In this document: positions 10,500 to 21,986 of the stretch, piece by piece
How positions within the stretch are numbered: the first letter of the stretch is position 1
How the letters are laid out: each line of letters starts with the position of its first letter
Assembly (NCBI GenBank): GCA_947462335.1
Contig: OX381710.1
Span: forward strand, 59,280,842 to 59,344,841
Length of the DNA stretch: 64,000 bases
Source of the DNA: Harmothoe impar
Lineage: Eukaryota; Annelida; Polychaeta; Phyllodocida; Polynoidae
Direction of reading: 5' to 3'
Position numbers and translations under genes: made by a program
Notes under the pieces: generated by a model
Told to the model about the DNA's origin: nothing
Database searches by the model: none
What the model saw: the letters and a program-made list of their open reading frames with translations, nothing else

Positions 10500-12965
10500 G
10501 TTAAATGTGCACTAAGTGTGCTATAGCTGTGCCTGTGTAGAAGGTGTGTGCGGGAGGGCGGCGCAGTCCATTAAGCTGACACTGCCCACCCCCAGCACCA
10601 GCACCTCTCACGCAGTGGACGTGTCAGCCTCCAGGCGTGTCACTGGTGTCAATACCTCCAGGGTGGAGGGAAGAGCCTGTTCATGACATGGAGTCAGGAG
10701 GCCTGCCCCGGGGGCATGGAGGATCAAACCGGTACCCAATGACATGTACATCACCTTAGTGAAGTAGGTCCCGGGTACGACCCTGCTTCCACAGTTGTCT
10801 CAATGATATATAAGACACTGGGAACTCCCACATCGTAAAGTGAGCACTACTTTGATTGTCGTGATATCATGACTAGAGTACGTTTACTACAGACACACAT
10901 ACATAATCTCCCAAAAAAGCCACGATTACTTTAGTGGCCAATATGAGGATCGCATTGCCTTGATCATGCTATTTACATCTAACCTATATATAATATTGTA
11001 TCTATAGCTTCATCCTTATTCTAACCGTATACCATAATACCCAAATGAATCTATTCTGTCCTCAAGCCCTAATAAACCAATAAGTCAATATCCTTAACTT
11101 AGATTACCATATTATGGCATATAACAGCTATATCTGATCATCCCTTTAATTACGATATTATTAGTGACGACAGTATATCCCCTGAGGCAGTCACCTTGAA
11201 TTTGCCCTACCCTCCAGGCTATTTACCCCCGAAATGACAGTTTTGACCTCAAACATTTTAAGTTCAAATGCATGATTATTCAAGTAATTACCCTCTCCAT
11301 GATAGATACCATTATTGAACTTAGAGCTTTGTATGAAGAATGGCTCACAGGTATGGTCATTTCACGATGAGCAGCACCACTACACACCCATACAACGCCA
11401 CACTTGTTTCTGCTCCAACATGTGTGTATACAATCTGGCCACGTTCAGCACACCAGTCCACTACTTTCCCACAGACCTACATCATCTGCCTTTATCCCCT
11501 ACCCACCCTAACCCTAAGAAGCCCACCATCCTCTCATCTACATTGAGGCGCTGTTCACAAGGCTGGCACTGCCTACACACAGTGTCTGTAGTACCTGGCA
11601 GCCTCACACTCTGGGACTACGGTGATGAGTTTGAAAACTAATATACATGCTGGTATACAGAATTGCAGACCGGTCCATTCACCTATACACTTATAACATT
11701 CAATTGAAGGCAGATGACTGATATATCTATGCTATACATACTATGTACTAAAACTCCGGTAGAGATCATTATCAACCTTGTATTAATATACCCTCTTTCA
11801 TATCGGGTCCTGAAACTAACTATTGCCCTGAAAGCGACATTCAGCAAGTACCGTACCTACCTGTCTGAGATTTAATGCTTCTCAAGTAATGGTAAATGGG
11901 GAGAGGAGACTGTAGCCCCCTGCACCCCGCTTGTGACTGATTCAGGGCCGGGTAGGGGGCGTTATGATGACTGACCATGTGTTCGGCCTGTACGAGAAGC
12001 TCACAGCAACGTGTGGACAGCGGGGAGCAGCTCATGGAGCAGCTCAGTGGGAAGCAGCTCAGGGTGGAGAATGATGGAGGAGCTGGTCACCTTCAGACTC
12101 ACAATCTAGCCGCCTGGGCGCGCAGTGATCGCCCCCTGCACAGAGACCCTACCGGCATACCTAAGCCCAAGTCGTGTCCTGAGGCTGGAGCGACCAGTGT
12201 ACTACTACTACTGTGTCCGACCTGCTGTACCAAAGCCACAATGTTAAGTCCTATATAATCTCTATATCAGTTCTATTTTACACCTTTCCTAGGGGGCATA
12301 TTGCGGACCAATGAACACGTGCTGCTCTGTATGTTTAAACAAATGCAACATCATAAATCGCTTTTGCATGCAGAAATCAGTGGGAGCTTCTTCCTGGCCA
12401 ACAATTTTCTAAAATATAAAATAAATATGAGCAAAATATGAAAGGTTTAAAGAAAGAAATCCACAAAGAGGTAAATTAAGCAAGTAAAACTCAATGATAG
12501 GCATCATGGCTTATACCTTCCCCAATGGGAGGATGTGCTCTTTGACATTTTCCCTGCTATTGTTCAATGGCATCGAAATCTACTGTTGGCAATTGGACAA
12601 AGGAATCTATTATTAACAAGTAGGTGGTTTGAATTGATCCAGATAGCAGATGAAGGATTATCCCCACGTGGGGTAAAGCAAGGCTAGGGTGGTATATACC
12701 AAAATACTAAAGAGACAGGAGTCATAAACTATTCATTTCTTGTATTTATAGATCTAAATAAGAAGTCTACTGGTTCCTAGCCTGATGCTATCCCTCATTA
12801 ACTGCTCGTGAAATGGCAGTCTACAGCGAGCAGCGTGCCAGACTGTACATCACTACATGCATCTGCCGCAGTGCTCTGCAAGCCGTTGTCATAGTGCTAT
12901 ATGTCTGTCGATATGTGTATATAATAACACTGTGTGATCCACACGTTAGATGTGTGTGGTCTACG
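10500..12965. other. No supported gene
   Basis: Ordinary AT-rich sequence. Weak tRNA-like strings occur near 10712-10725 and 10769-10785, but no A/B box pair has correct spacing. A cluster of GAGCAGCTC motifs lies at 12025-12060. Confidence 0.45.
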
Positions 12966-13085
12966 TGTTTACACATGGGTTTGGAGTGTTGGTCCCCTGA
13001 CCAACCCATGAGGCCAAGATGGCGAAGCCATCAAGGCCTCATGGGTTGGTCAGGGGATCCAACACGACAAGGACATGTGTAAACA
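12966..13085. repeat. Long near-perfect hairpin (foldback element)
   Basis: The core 12986-13065 forms about 36 pairs. GTGTTGGTCCCCTGACCAAC.. on the left pairs with its complement on the right with one indel, then a 2x2 AA/AA loop, then GATGGC/GCCATC closing a 3-base GAA loop (13024-13026). An outer pair GTTTACACATG/CATGTGTAAAC (12967-12977 with 13074-13084) extends it. A related mini-hairpin, GTGTTGGTC-CTCT-GACCAACAC, sits at 13210-13231. Probably a foldback MITE; a structured transcript is also possible. Confidence 0.65.
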
Positions 13086-13089
13086 TGGT

Positions 13090-16000
13090 TCTATCATTGT
13101 TTAATCAATTAATTAATAACATAGGCCCCTATACACCTACCTGTACAGGAGAATCACATTATAATATGTTAAAATGACCCTATAACAGCCTTAATGACGT
13201 CAGAGCATGGTGTTGGTCCTCTGACCAACACAATGACCGTTGGTCCACTGTTTTCAATGGGAGATGCACAGCCAACCATGATAGAACTTTGTTCCATATA
13301 ACACATGCTCACATCATCAGTGAGGCGCACAAGTCCGGGGGTCTGGCGACCCTCGGCGACCGGCCACTAATTGGATGTTTAGATAAGATGGCGGTGGGGC
13401 TCCCTATATCTACCCCTCACCCATCCTTCCTAATAATCTGCCCTCTGACCCAGTTTGTCAGCCTTACCTCATATTAGTAACCCTATCAATTACACCACCA
13501 TCCCCCTAGTGTAGAGCCCCACACCACACCAGATGTCTGGGGGTGAAATGTAAACAGCATCCACTGGATGCTCACTCTCGGACTTGTTCGCCTCAGTGTC
13601 ATGAAACAAATGAAAATTGTGTCACGCTGTGTGATAATATGTATGGTTTGTTATGGGCCAGGATGTCTTTAGGTCATAGCAAATACCACTGCGTTCTATA
13701 CAAAGCACAGCATTACCTTAACACATGGTAGTGGATTATTACGATCCATATTATATCAGCCACCGATGGAGATTTTCTTTAACTGTACGGTAAGCCGTAT
13801 GGCCAGGCTAGGCTCCATGGATATTGGCCCATAAAGGCATTGGCTGCAATATTGCCCTAAGGCAGATGTAATGAAGATGGGATTTAATTATCCTCTTGTC
13901 AGTGAACAGAATAGGATCCCCACACTGGGTAAGTCATTGAGCCTCCTGTATAGAGTTAAGAATATTTGGGGATGGTTATTGCATATATATCTTTGTAAAA
14001 TCACATTAAATATGATCCAATGAGTTATAATCAGACCAAGCGGAATTCATGAGTTGGTTGTGCAGGGACTTTGAAAACTACTTTGGCTCTATAAGAAAAG
14101 GTTGACTGTGGAGGAAACGAGCATAATACACCCTTGGATACCATAGCTCTAAAGGGGGATTACGTAGACCTATACCACAATCTATTGCGCTATACTGAGC
14201 AAGAAGGACTTTTTCGTCGGTAATATAGTAAATAGAGTGGAGATATATCATTGACTCCGGATGTCCCGACATTGTTGTCCCCTTCACCTTTACGGCGCCT
14301 TCACAACCAGTAAACTTCACCTATATAGAAAGGACCCTGGTGGGAGAATGGCCTTCAGCTAGACCAATAAAACATCCCCGGTTCAATCGGAGCTCTGCCA
14401 CTGCAATTGTTTTGCCACATAAACTTAGATCTTGGGGCTGGGGAAGGTGGTGCTAAAACACATCTATAAATCGGCGGCTAGCACCTGCAGTGCGTCAGCA
14501 CCGCACCGCACGGGCACCACGCTGTACCTCATCACCCCGTGTGGGTCAGCATCTTGTCACACACACAACCTCTAACTCTAACTCAATCAACATTTCAGAA
14601 CATCATCTTTTTTAAATGCCATAACAACGGGCATGTGTCATGAAATCATTACACTGTGGGTCTAGGACGTAAGTCCTTGTAACAGGGCGTTATATCGGTA
14701 CCACGGCTCGACCAAGTGTCATTACACTTGCTTAAATTTAAATAACCCAACTATAATTAACTACGTATACCTGTTGGTCAATAACACATGGGAGGTCATT
14801 TAGAACGAGTAGGAGGGTCATCATAAGTCTTTCACAAGAAAGACTGATGAAAATCGAATTCTCACGAGTCATGACTATTTGCTTTGTTAGAGCCAGACGT
14901 GGTCTAGGTATTCAGCCATCAGATGAGGCACACCCGCTTACTGGAGATTAAATCCAAAGGTTTGGGATAGTCATTATGTATGTATACTCTCTTGCTGCAA
15001 GGATAAGTAGGCTTCTGTTTGAGCTATTCAGATATCTTCTGGTTACACCTCCTACTACTATTACTGTCCCATAGCGCTGCTATGAACCTGTTACTTCCCT
15101 GTAGGCGGGAAGCTCATAAAAAGGGACAATCTGGCAGCAAGTATGTGGAACGTGGCGTATTTTGAGCATGAGTTGCTCAGATTGGCAAAGGTCATTGGTG
15201 ACCTGGCACAATGGTGTACACTCAAAATAGCAACATCTATTTTGCCATAGCACGTTTCAAGACCAACATATTAGCCCCATGCAGCAGATTTGGTACCTAC
15301 CGAGTCTCGCCCGGATAAACTCATGCATATCCTCCCGGATATAATATGTTAAAACAATTTTGTTTCAGTTTGATGTATACGAGAACAGAGCCGATGTCGT
15401 AGTCATGCCCCCTTTATACCAGTGTTCAAATGGGGTATATGATTTGCTTGCTGGTGTTTAGAGAAGGACAAGAGCAAGGTAACCTCACAGCATATTTAAT
15501 GCTGTAGATCGACTAAACATCAAGAGCCTACAGGCTTGGGGCAGAGTGCAGTGGTTGGATGGAAGAAGTATACGATCGTGGGTATACATCTTTTAGATTA
15601 GCCCCGCAATTACCCCATAACCACGAGATAGCAAGATATGAATATCGGGGTAATAAATCATAGAAAGTACCGTCCTTATACTGGTTGTGAAACCACAGAA
15701 GCTACCATCCTTATACTACTAGTTGTGGGCCTGAGGAAATAACTTCAAATTGAGTTCTTTAGAAATGCAATATCATTAAGGCCCTTTTAAATATGCAGTA
15801 TTTGAACTGACCGCGAATGGATGGACCACCTGCAGCTGATTGAATTAGATGCCGGCTGAGGAACAAAGGGCGATGTAGCGGAAGGCTACAGTAAGAAAGG
15901 TAAAAAGAAACACCAATATGCATTCTTTTAATTTGGCACTTTTTGATTCACACTCGGCAAAGAAATTGAATAGACCAAGTTCAAAAAATGCCAACATGGT

Positions 16001-16570
16001 TTTACTATATCAACAAATTTGCAGGGTATCGTGATACCTATATCTGATTGAGAACATCCAGGCCAGCAATATCAGCGCATTTACCTCCACGGCTGTAGCA
16101 TCCTCCTGCACTATAGTAAAGCCGCTGACCCGCTACCTCCACCAGACCCAGCCGTTAGCAGGTCAGCCAGAAGAGACACAAGGAGGGGTAACTGGGTTGA
16201 TGACTGACATGTGGCGACTGGGCAGATTGGATTATACCTGGCTGGTATTAATAATTCAATGTAGACGATCTGAGATGAGGAGGAGCTGCTCCTGCCCCAG
16301 CAGTTACATGCAGATCACAGCCACCAGCTGATTTACCCACCGCGAGGCGGGACACGGTCATCATGAGGCGGGACCCGGTCACCGCGAGGCACGGGGGTTT
16401 TATATGATAGCGATCAGTAATAGTATGTTTATCCCCAGCAAAATTAGCGCTTTTTGGTACAACTTTTGGATAAAGCACACTGATTCTTTAGATGCGTCGT
16501 GCTATGGTAAGCTCTAACAGCTGGCTATTTAGTGATGAGACTTGCAAGCATGATATTACGTGTTTTTTAT
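13090..16570. other. No supported gene; possible degenerate SINE near 14336
   Basis: Apart from the mini-hairpin at 13210-13231, I see only unremarkable sequence. CCCGGTTCAATCGGAGCTCTGCC (about 14378-14400) resembles a SINE B box, with a weak A-box-like TGGTGGGAGAATGG about 40 bases upstream. No open frame has protein-like composition. Confidence 0.4.
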
Positions 16571-16577
16571 GCCGAAG

Positions 16578-16698
16578 TGGTGGCGTAGCCACCTGGTGGT
16601 GCCGCCAGGCACCACCAGAACGAGGTATATGATGTTTGCACTTTGCCAGAAGTCAGAACGGGCGCCGCCATCTTGGATTGTGCCGCCATCTTGGATTG
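16578..16698. repeat. Hairpins plus two-copy GCCGCCATCTTGGATTG repeat
   Basis: CTGGTGGTGCC-GCCA-GGCACCACCAG (16593-16618) is a perfect 11-bp stem, preceded by the small stem TGGC-GTA-GCCA. Downstream, GCCGCCATCTTGGATTG occurs at 16664-16680 and again at 16682-16698. Its core is the complement of the vertebrate YY1 motif AAGATGGCGGC. Confidence 0.6.
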
Positions 16699-16747
16699 AG
16701 GTGTCACAACACAAATTTATGCTATGTGATAACAATAATATAAATCA

Positions 16748-18380
16748 ACCTTTGATAGTTCCTGAGGTTGATTATAATCATACCTACCCCCCCTAATATG
16801 GACCCAAGGAACTAAATGGTTCTATTGGTTTGTTGCTAATACAGCTGGTTGCCTAGCAACGGCTATTCTAATTGTTCATCTGCCTAGCAACACACATTTC
16901 CATGGTCCTGAGGTTGATTATAATCATACCTATCCCCCCTAATATGGACCCAAGGAATTCAATGGTTCTATCTGTTTGTTGCTAATACAGCTGGTTGCCT
17001 AGCAACGGCTATTCTAATTGTTTATCTGCCTAGCAACACACATTTCCATGGTCCTAAGGTTGATTATAATCATACCTACCCCCCTAATATGGACCAAAGG
17101 AATTCAATGGTTCTATCTGTTTGTTGCTAATACATCTGGTTGCCTAGCAACGGCTATTCTAATTGTTTATCTGCCTAGCAACACACATTTCCATGGTCCT
17201 AAGGTTGATTATAATCATACCTACCCCCCCTAATATGGACCCAAGGAATTCAATGGTTCTATCTGTTTGTTGCTTATACATCTGGTTGCCTAGCAACAGC
17301 TATTCTAATTGTTTATCTGCCTAGCAACACACATTTCCATGGTCCTGAGGTTGATTATAATCATATTTACCCCCCCTAATATGGACCCAAGGAATTAAAT
17401 GGTTCTATTGGTTTGTTGCTAATACAGCTGGTTGCCTAGCAACGGCTATTCTAATTGTTTATCTGCCTAGCAACACACATTTCCATGGTCCTAAGGTTGA
17501 TTATAATGATACCTACCCCCCCTAATATGGACCCAAGGAATTCAATGGTTCTATCTGTTTGTTGCTAATACAGCTGGTTGCCTAGCAACGGCTATTCTAA
17601 TTGCTTATCTGCCTAGCAACACACATTTCCATGGTCCTAAGGTTGATTATAATCATACCTACCCCCCCTAATATGGACCCAAGGAATTCAATGGTTCTAT
17701 CTGTTTGTTGCTTATACAGCTGGTTGCCTTGCAACGGCTATTCTAATTGTTTATCTGCCTAGCAACACACATTTCCATGGTCCTGAGGTTGATAATAATC
17801 ATACCTACCCCCCTAATATGGACCCAAGGAATTAAATGGTTCTATTGGTTTGTTGCTAATACAGCTGGTTGCCTAGCAACGGCTATTCTAATTGTTCATC
17901 TGTCTAGCAACACACATTTCCATGGTCCTGAGGTTGATTATAATCATACCTACCCCCCCTAATATGGACCCAAGGAATTCAATGGTTCTATCTGTTTGTT
18001 GCTAATACATCTGGTTGCCTAGCAATGGCTATTCTAATTGTTTATCTGCCTAGCAACACACATTTCCATGGTCCTGAGGTTGATTATAATCATACCTACC
18101 CCCCCTAATATGGACCCAAGGAATTCAATGGTTCTATCTGTTTGTTGCTAATACAGCTGGTTGCCTAGCAATGTCTATTCTAATTGTTTATCTGCCTAGC
18201 AACACACATTTCCATGGTCCTAAGGTTGATTATAATCATACCTACCTCCCCCCCCCCACCTAATATGGACACAAGGAATTCAATGGTTCTTTCGGTTTGT
18301 TGCTAATACAGCTGGTTGCCTAGCAGCGGTTATTCCAATTGTTTATCTGCCTAGCAACACACATTTCCTTACCCCCTAAC
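16748..18380 (+). repeat. 146-bp satellite array, 11 units, X-box-like palindrome in each
   Basis: The marker AATATGGACCC recurs at 16795, 16941, 17086, 17232, 17378, 17524, 17670, 17815, 17961, 18107 and 18262, a spacing of 145-146 bp except for one expanded C-run unit (155 bp) at the end. Units differ at few positions. Each contains GTTGCCTAGCAAC or a one- or two-base variant (7 of 11 exact), plus a second half-site CTGCCTAGCAACAC about 35 bp on. GTTGCCTAGCAAC fits the RFX X-box consensus known in animals. The array ends in a degenerate partial unit near 18380. Confidence 0.9.
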
Positions 18381-18528
18381 ATGGACCCAGGGAATTCATA
18401 GGGAATGCCATATTTGAAGAAATATCATCCTTCCCCCTGATAACCCCTTCCCGGCCCTGCTTTTTTGGTGTCTTGAATAGGTTCCCTTCAAACATACCAA
18501 CCATGTAGACATTATGTTTCTTCAAATG

Positions 18529-18601
18529 CAAGAATTGCGGTTGTTGCCACATATAAAAATGCCTGAGGCATTTTTTTACGCGGCAACAACCGCAATTCTT
18601 G
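18529..18601 (+). ncRNA. Pre-miRNA-like 73-nt hairpin (candidate)
   Basis: CAAGAATTGCGGTTGTTGCC (18529-18548) is an exact reverse complement of 18582-18601. Inside, a 6x6 partly paired region leads to AAAAATGCC/GGCATTTTT closing a 3-base loop (TGA). The whole is a 73-base stem of about 33 positions. Size fits a miRNA precursor, but flanking stem extension is absent and a short foldback element is an equally good explanation. Confidence 0.35.
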
Positions 18602-19861
18602 TTACATCTAAATTACCTTGCGCTGCCTGCTTCACAACAGTGAAGGTGCCAAGGGAGGAAAGGCAGAATGAAGAAATTATGAAAACATTTATTGATTTCA
18701 TTATGTGCCGACACTACGGAGTGTACCATTTCCATACTCTATGCTAAGAAATGACATCCTCAGAACACCCTTTGGTACTTAATGCTGGTACTAGGCAATC
18801 TAAGCTTCTGTTTTTATCTCTTGATCCCATTTCACCTTCGGTTGGGAGAAGTATTTCATATTGACCCTCGTAAATAAGAATACCTCGGGCAGGGGAAACG
18901 TATTCCCAAGGCTGATCCTAGCATCTTCATCCATCATTGAAAACTGTTTATTGAAACACACTTTTTATCAGTGGCTGGGGTTGGGGAAGAGCAATTGTAT
19001 GGAGGCAATGATCTATCACCCCTTGGCTCTCTGACTCTCATTTCCCCACACTACTCTCGGCCAGTCAGAAAGGTCTGTCTCACCATACGGTTAGTAACTA
19101 AATCTGGTATTAAGCAACCACAATAGTATACGGGGCACTGTAAAATGGTAAAACGCGGAAATTTGTAGGTTTTATCGATTTCCATTATTCCCATTCATAT
19201 CATGTATAAAATATAACAGCTATTTATTTAGACTATCATAAAAACTGTCGCTGTCAAGAAATAATTGTCACGTCGCAAAACGCCTACGAGTTCGGCGAGT
19301 GTTATGAAAGACCTACCAGGACTTTTTTCATAACAAGTGCCGACAAGTTCAACGGTTGTGAGACATTTTACACTACATGTTAAAGAATGGAGATGATCGG
19401 GAGGGTAGCTTTTGTAAAAGAACGTGCCGCTAGTGGCAGATGTAGTACAACAACTGTGAGTGGACAAGCTAGTGCATCAGGACGGCGCGCTGCCCACGGC
19501 CTGCCGGAGATAAGCATACCTGATAGGCAGCCATCAAGCGGCAAATGATCACGGGGACGGCCTGTCACTTTGCTGCTAAATCATAGGGGCCATTACAACC
19601 GTGCTAAGGTCAATATGCAGCCGGGCACCTAGTCTGCCCTGCAGCCACCTACCCACCACCTACCACTGTCACTCCACTCCCCATCTGCCCTAGTCCCTGC
19701 CTTACAAGTGCACTAGGGGCATAACGGGTCCTTCCCGGCTCCATCTAGCTAGAGCCCAGTTAAGCTGTCAGGCATTGGCAGTACAGCAGTTCTACTGGGC
19801 TGCTCATGCACTCTTCATCTCAGTGGGTTTAATGTGTTATTGCACCTCCAAAGTTTTTCAG
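18602..19861. other. No supported gene
   Basis: Mixed sequence with small frames lacking recognisable domains. No repeat structure seen. Confidence 0.4.
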
Positions 19862-20017
19862 CTGTTTTCACCTGATAACAACAAGGCTCTTCTGGAAGAG
19901 TTAATGTCAAAACTGACCCAGCATTTTCAAGTCAAAGGAATCGCCAACTTGGAAATGTGCGAAACTGGATCGGCAATATTGGAAACCTGCATTAAGCCAT
20001 CTGCAAACCTGCATTAA
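19862..20017 (+). CDS. Weak candidate coding exon, unknown protein
   Basis: A pyrimidine-rich acceptor (AAAGTTTTTCAG, ending 19861) is followed in frame by 51 codons with protein-like composition: LFSPDNNKALLEELMSKL, then a mixed charged/hydrophobic stretch with two Cys, ending in TAA. No family is recognised. The end lies inside a 22-bp tandem duplication (19983-20004 and 20005-20026), which may have altered the reading frame. No splice donor follows, so it would be a terminal exon. Chance is a serious alternative. Confidence 0.15.
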   Translation: MFSPDNNKALLEELMSKLTQHFQVKGIANLEMCETGSAILETCIKPSANLH

Positions 20018-20026
20018 GCCATCTGC
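19983..20026 (+). repeat. 22-bp perfect tandem duplication
   Basis: The string starting AAACCTGCATTAAGCC occurs twice head to tail without mismatch. Confidence 0.9.
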
Positions 20027-21780
20027 AGCTGGGGTCTGCACATTGTTATAGATTAGATTAAGTTGCTCGTCTGCAGGACCAAGCTTTCGTGTCAGCATTG
20101 TGTGTGTGTAGGGGGGATACAGAATGGATACCTATACAATTTAACCATTTACATCCCTTGATCTCTCTGCTAAAGGATTCACTACGGAACCGAATTCAGC
20201 GTCTGGAGATACTATAGAGTGTAACTATCAGTATCGCCAGCCTCAGCAGTGTCCCATTCAATCCACTGCCTTTCTTTACTGAGTTTCAGTTGAGGGGATG
20301 GAGAGGCGTCCATGTCTGGAGCCCATTCAGATTACTTTGCAGACTCTTTGCCTTTAACTAGGGGATAACTCACTGGTACCAAGCTTTGCCAAACGGCTGT
20401 TCCTTATCCACGAGCCAGCCGCCAGTGCCCATTTATCGGCTGTTATCTGGTTGTATGGTCTTTGTAGGAGTGGAACTGTCCATGTACAGCTTACTGCTGG
20501 GGCTGATTGTGGAGGGGAAGTAGGGGAGTAGGAGGGTTAAAGGCAGATCTGCCGAACAGGGATGTGGAAATGTGGTTATGTGGTTAGGTTTCTTTCACCT
20601 TGTATACATCGGTTTACTTATGTATTTAGGAAGTTTCACTGCTTGATTAGTTACCATGATACAATAATCATTAAAACCAGGATAACGTTAGAATTACACA
20701 TCGTTACAACAAGAGACAGCTGCATCTGGACCATTTTGGTCAACAGAGTTTCTAGTGTGATGTTCAAAGGTAGTCGTCATGCAATGTGTGTGTGTCTGTG
20801 TATGGGAATGTATAACCAGCTCAACTCATGATGATAAAGGGAAACATGGGTCGTATCATACAAGGCCACAGACCGAGTGTGATACGACCCAAGATCTAGT
20901 GAGTGATGCACGTCACACACAGTGTAGCTGCATCCTATGAGGGTGACTCCCGTACTTAACTTAAACATAGTAACGCTTATATTCGCCATCTAGTAACATA
21001 AGCCTCTGCTGAAGGCGATGCTCGTCAGTGCAACATCCAACATCCAACTAGAATACTATCGTGCAACAAGTCACACTATGTATTCTCGGCTCAGAATTAC
21101 TGCGTATTGAGATTGGTTCTATTATGAAATCAACTTATATTCAAGGACACCTTCCATGGCGGTGCATGGTTCCATATAAGCAGGGCTACCCCTCCCCATC
21201 CATCCTCCCCCGTCCTGCAGCCTGGCATTGGGCCAAGCACCACCCGGGTCCATTCGTCTCAATGGATCCTGATCCCCTCCTCCAGAGGCAGCAGGGGTTA
21301 TAGGATCATCTATGATCTGTGGGATCAAAGCTGATCCCTCACCCCAGCCCTGCCACTCCAGTAACCACCCCTGACGGTCCCTCCAGTGCCTCCCCTGACC
21401 AGCTGTAGCCCCAGTACAGGTAGCTTGATCTATGGGGCTGGGCAGGGCTTTGTCAAGGCAACAAACAGTGAGATCCAATCACACAGATGGCTGCTTATGT
21501 AAGGTGCTGGAGGAACGACCCAGCCCTGGAATGGTGGGTGATGGAGGAGGACCTGCTCCTCCACGGTGAGCACCCACCTGATGATGAAGGTATATAAGGG
21601 TACAGGGAGGTAGCGGGATAACTCCATACCGTGACATCAATATTAAGTTGGAAACTTTATTGTAGTTGCTGTTTTTGCTTGTTCTTTTGGAACTCAGATA
21701 ATGAGATACAATCCAAGGGAACTTGCACCGTCTCATATGGACAAGTCAGCTGATCATAATGGCAGCCATTACGTCGGTGG
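20027..21780. other. No supported gene; short hairpin near 20847
   Basis: TGGGTCGTATCA at 20847 and its complement TGATACGACCCA near 20879 form a 12-bp stem with a loop of about 20 bases. The rest contains only short frames without domain similarity. Confidence 0.45.
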
Positions 21781-21784
21781 CTGA

Positions 21785-21986
21785 TGGGGTGCCTCCACCA
21801 GCGACCGTCCATCCATCCGTCCATATAAACCGTCCAAAAAAGCAGGGAAATGGACGTTTTTAATGGACGGACGGACAAAACCCACTTCCACGGACAAAAC
21901 CCTCTTCCACCAAAGTCCGTCCGTCCATTCCGTCCATCAATCCGTCCAGTTTTTGGTCAAAAACTGGACAGATTGATGGACGGAAG
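21785..21986. mobile_element. Relic of the GTCCGTCC foldback family
   Basis: Contains CCACCAGCGACCGTCC, CTTCCACCAAAGTCCGTCCG and repeated TGGACGGACGGAC, closely resembling the complete element at 62934-63588. It ends in a hairpin (21928-21986) with about 27 pairs, one mismatch and a one-base bulge around a 2-base loop. The BamHI-type palindromes of the complete copy are mostly gone. Directly abuts the 70-bp minisatellite. Confidence 0.5.

Larger units (their letters stand above)
8700..10500. other. GC-rich, CpG-containing block
   Basis: Visibly richer in G+C and CpG than the surrounding AT-rich sequence, with a NotI-type GCGGCCGC at about 9955. Near 10233-10340 it runs into a GACA/GAGACAG purine-rich simple repeat. 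Overlapping open frames on both strands are expected from this composition, and none has a recognisable domain. The block could be a promoter-proximal region (see 9592-9833) or simply a GC-rich repeat. Confidence 0.45.

Noticed and set aside
10712..10790. tRNA-like strings GGTTTGATCC (minus) and GGTCCCGGGTACGACCC (plus)
   Set aside because: No A box at the right distance on either strand.
16748..18380. CRISPR-like regular array
   Set aside because: Repeats are contiguous 146-bp units with no unique spacers, and the sequence is eukaryotic; a satellite explains it.
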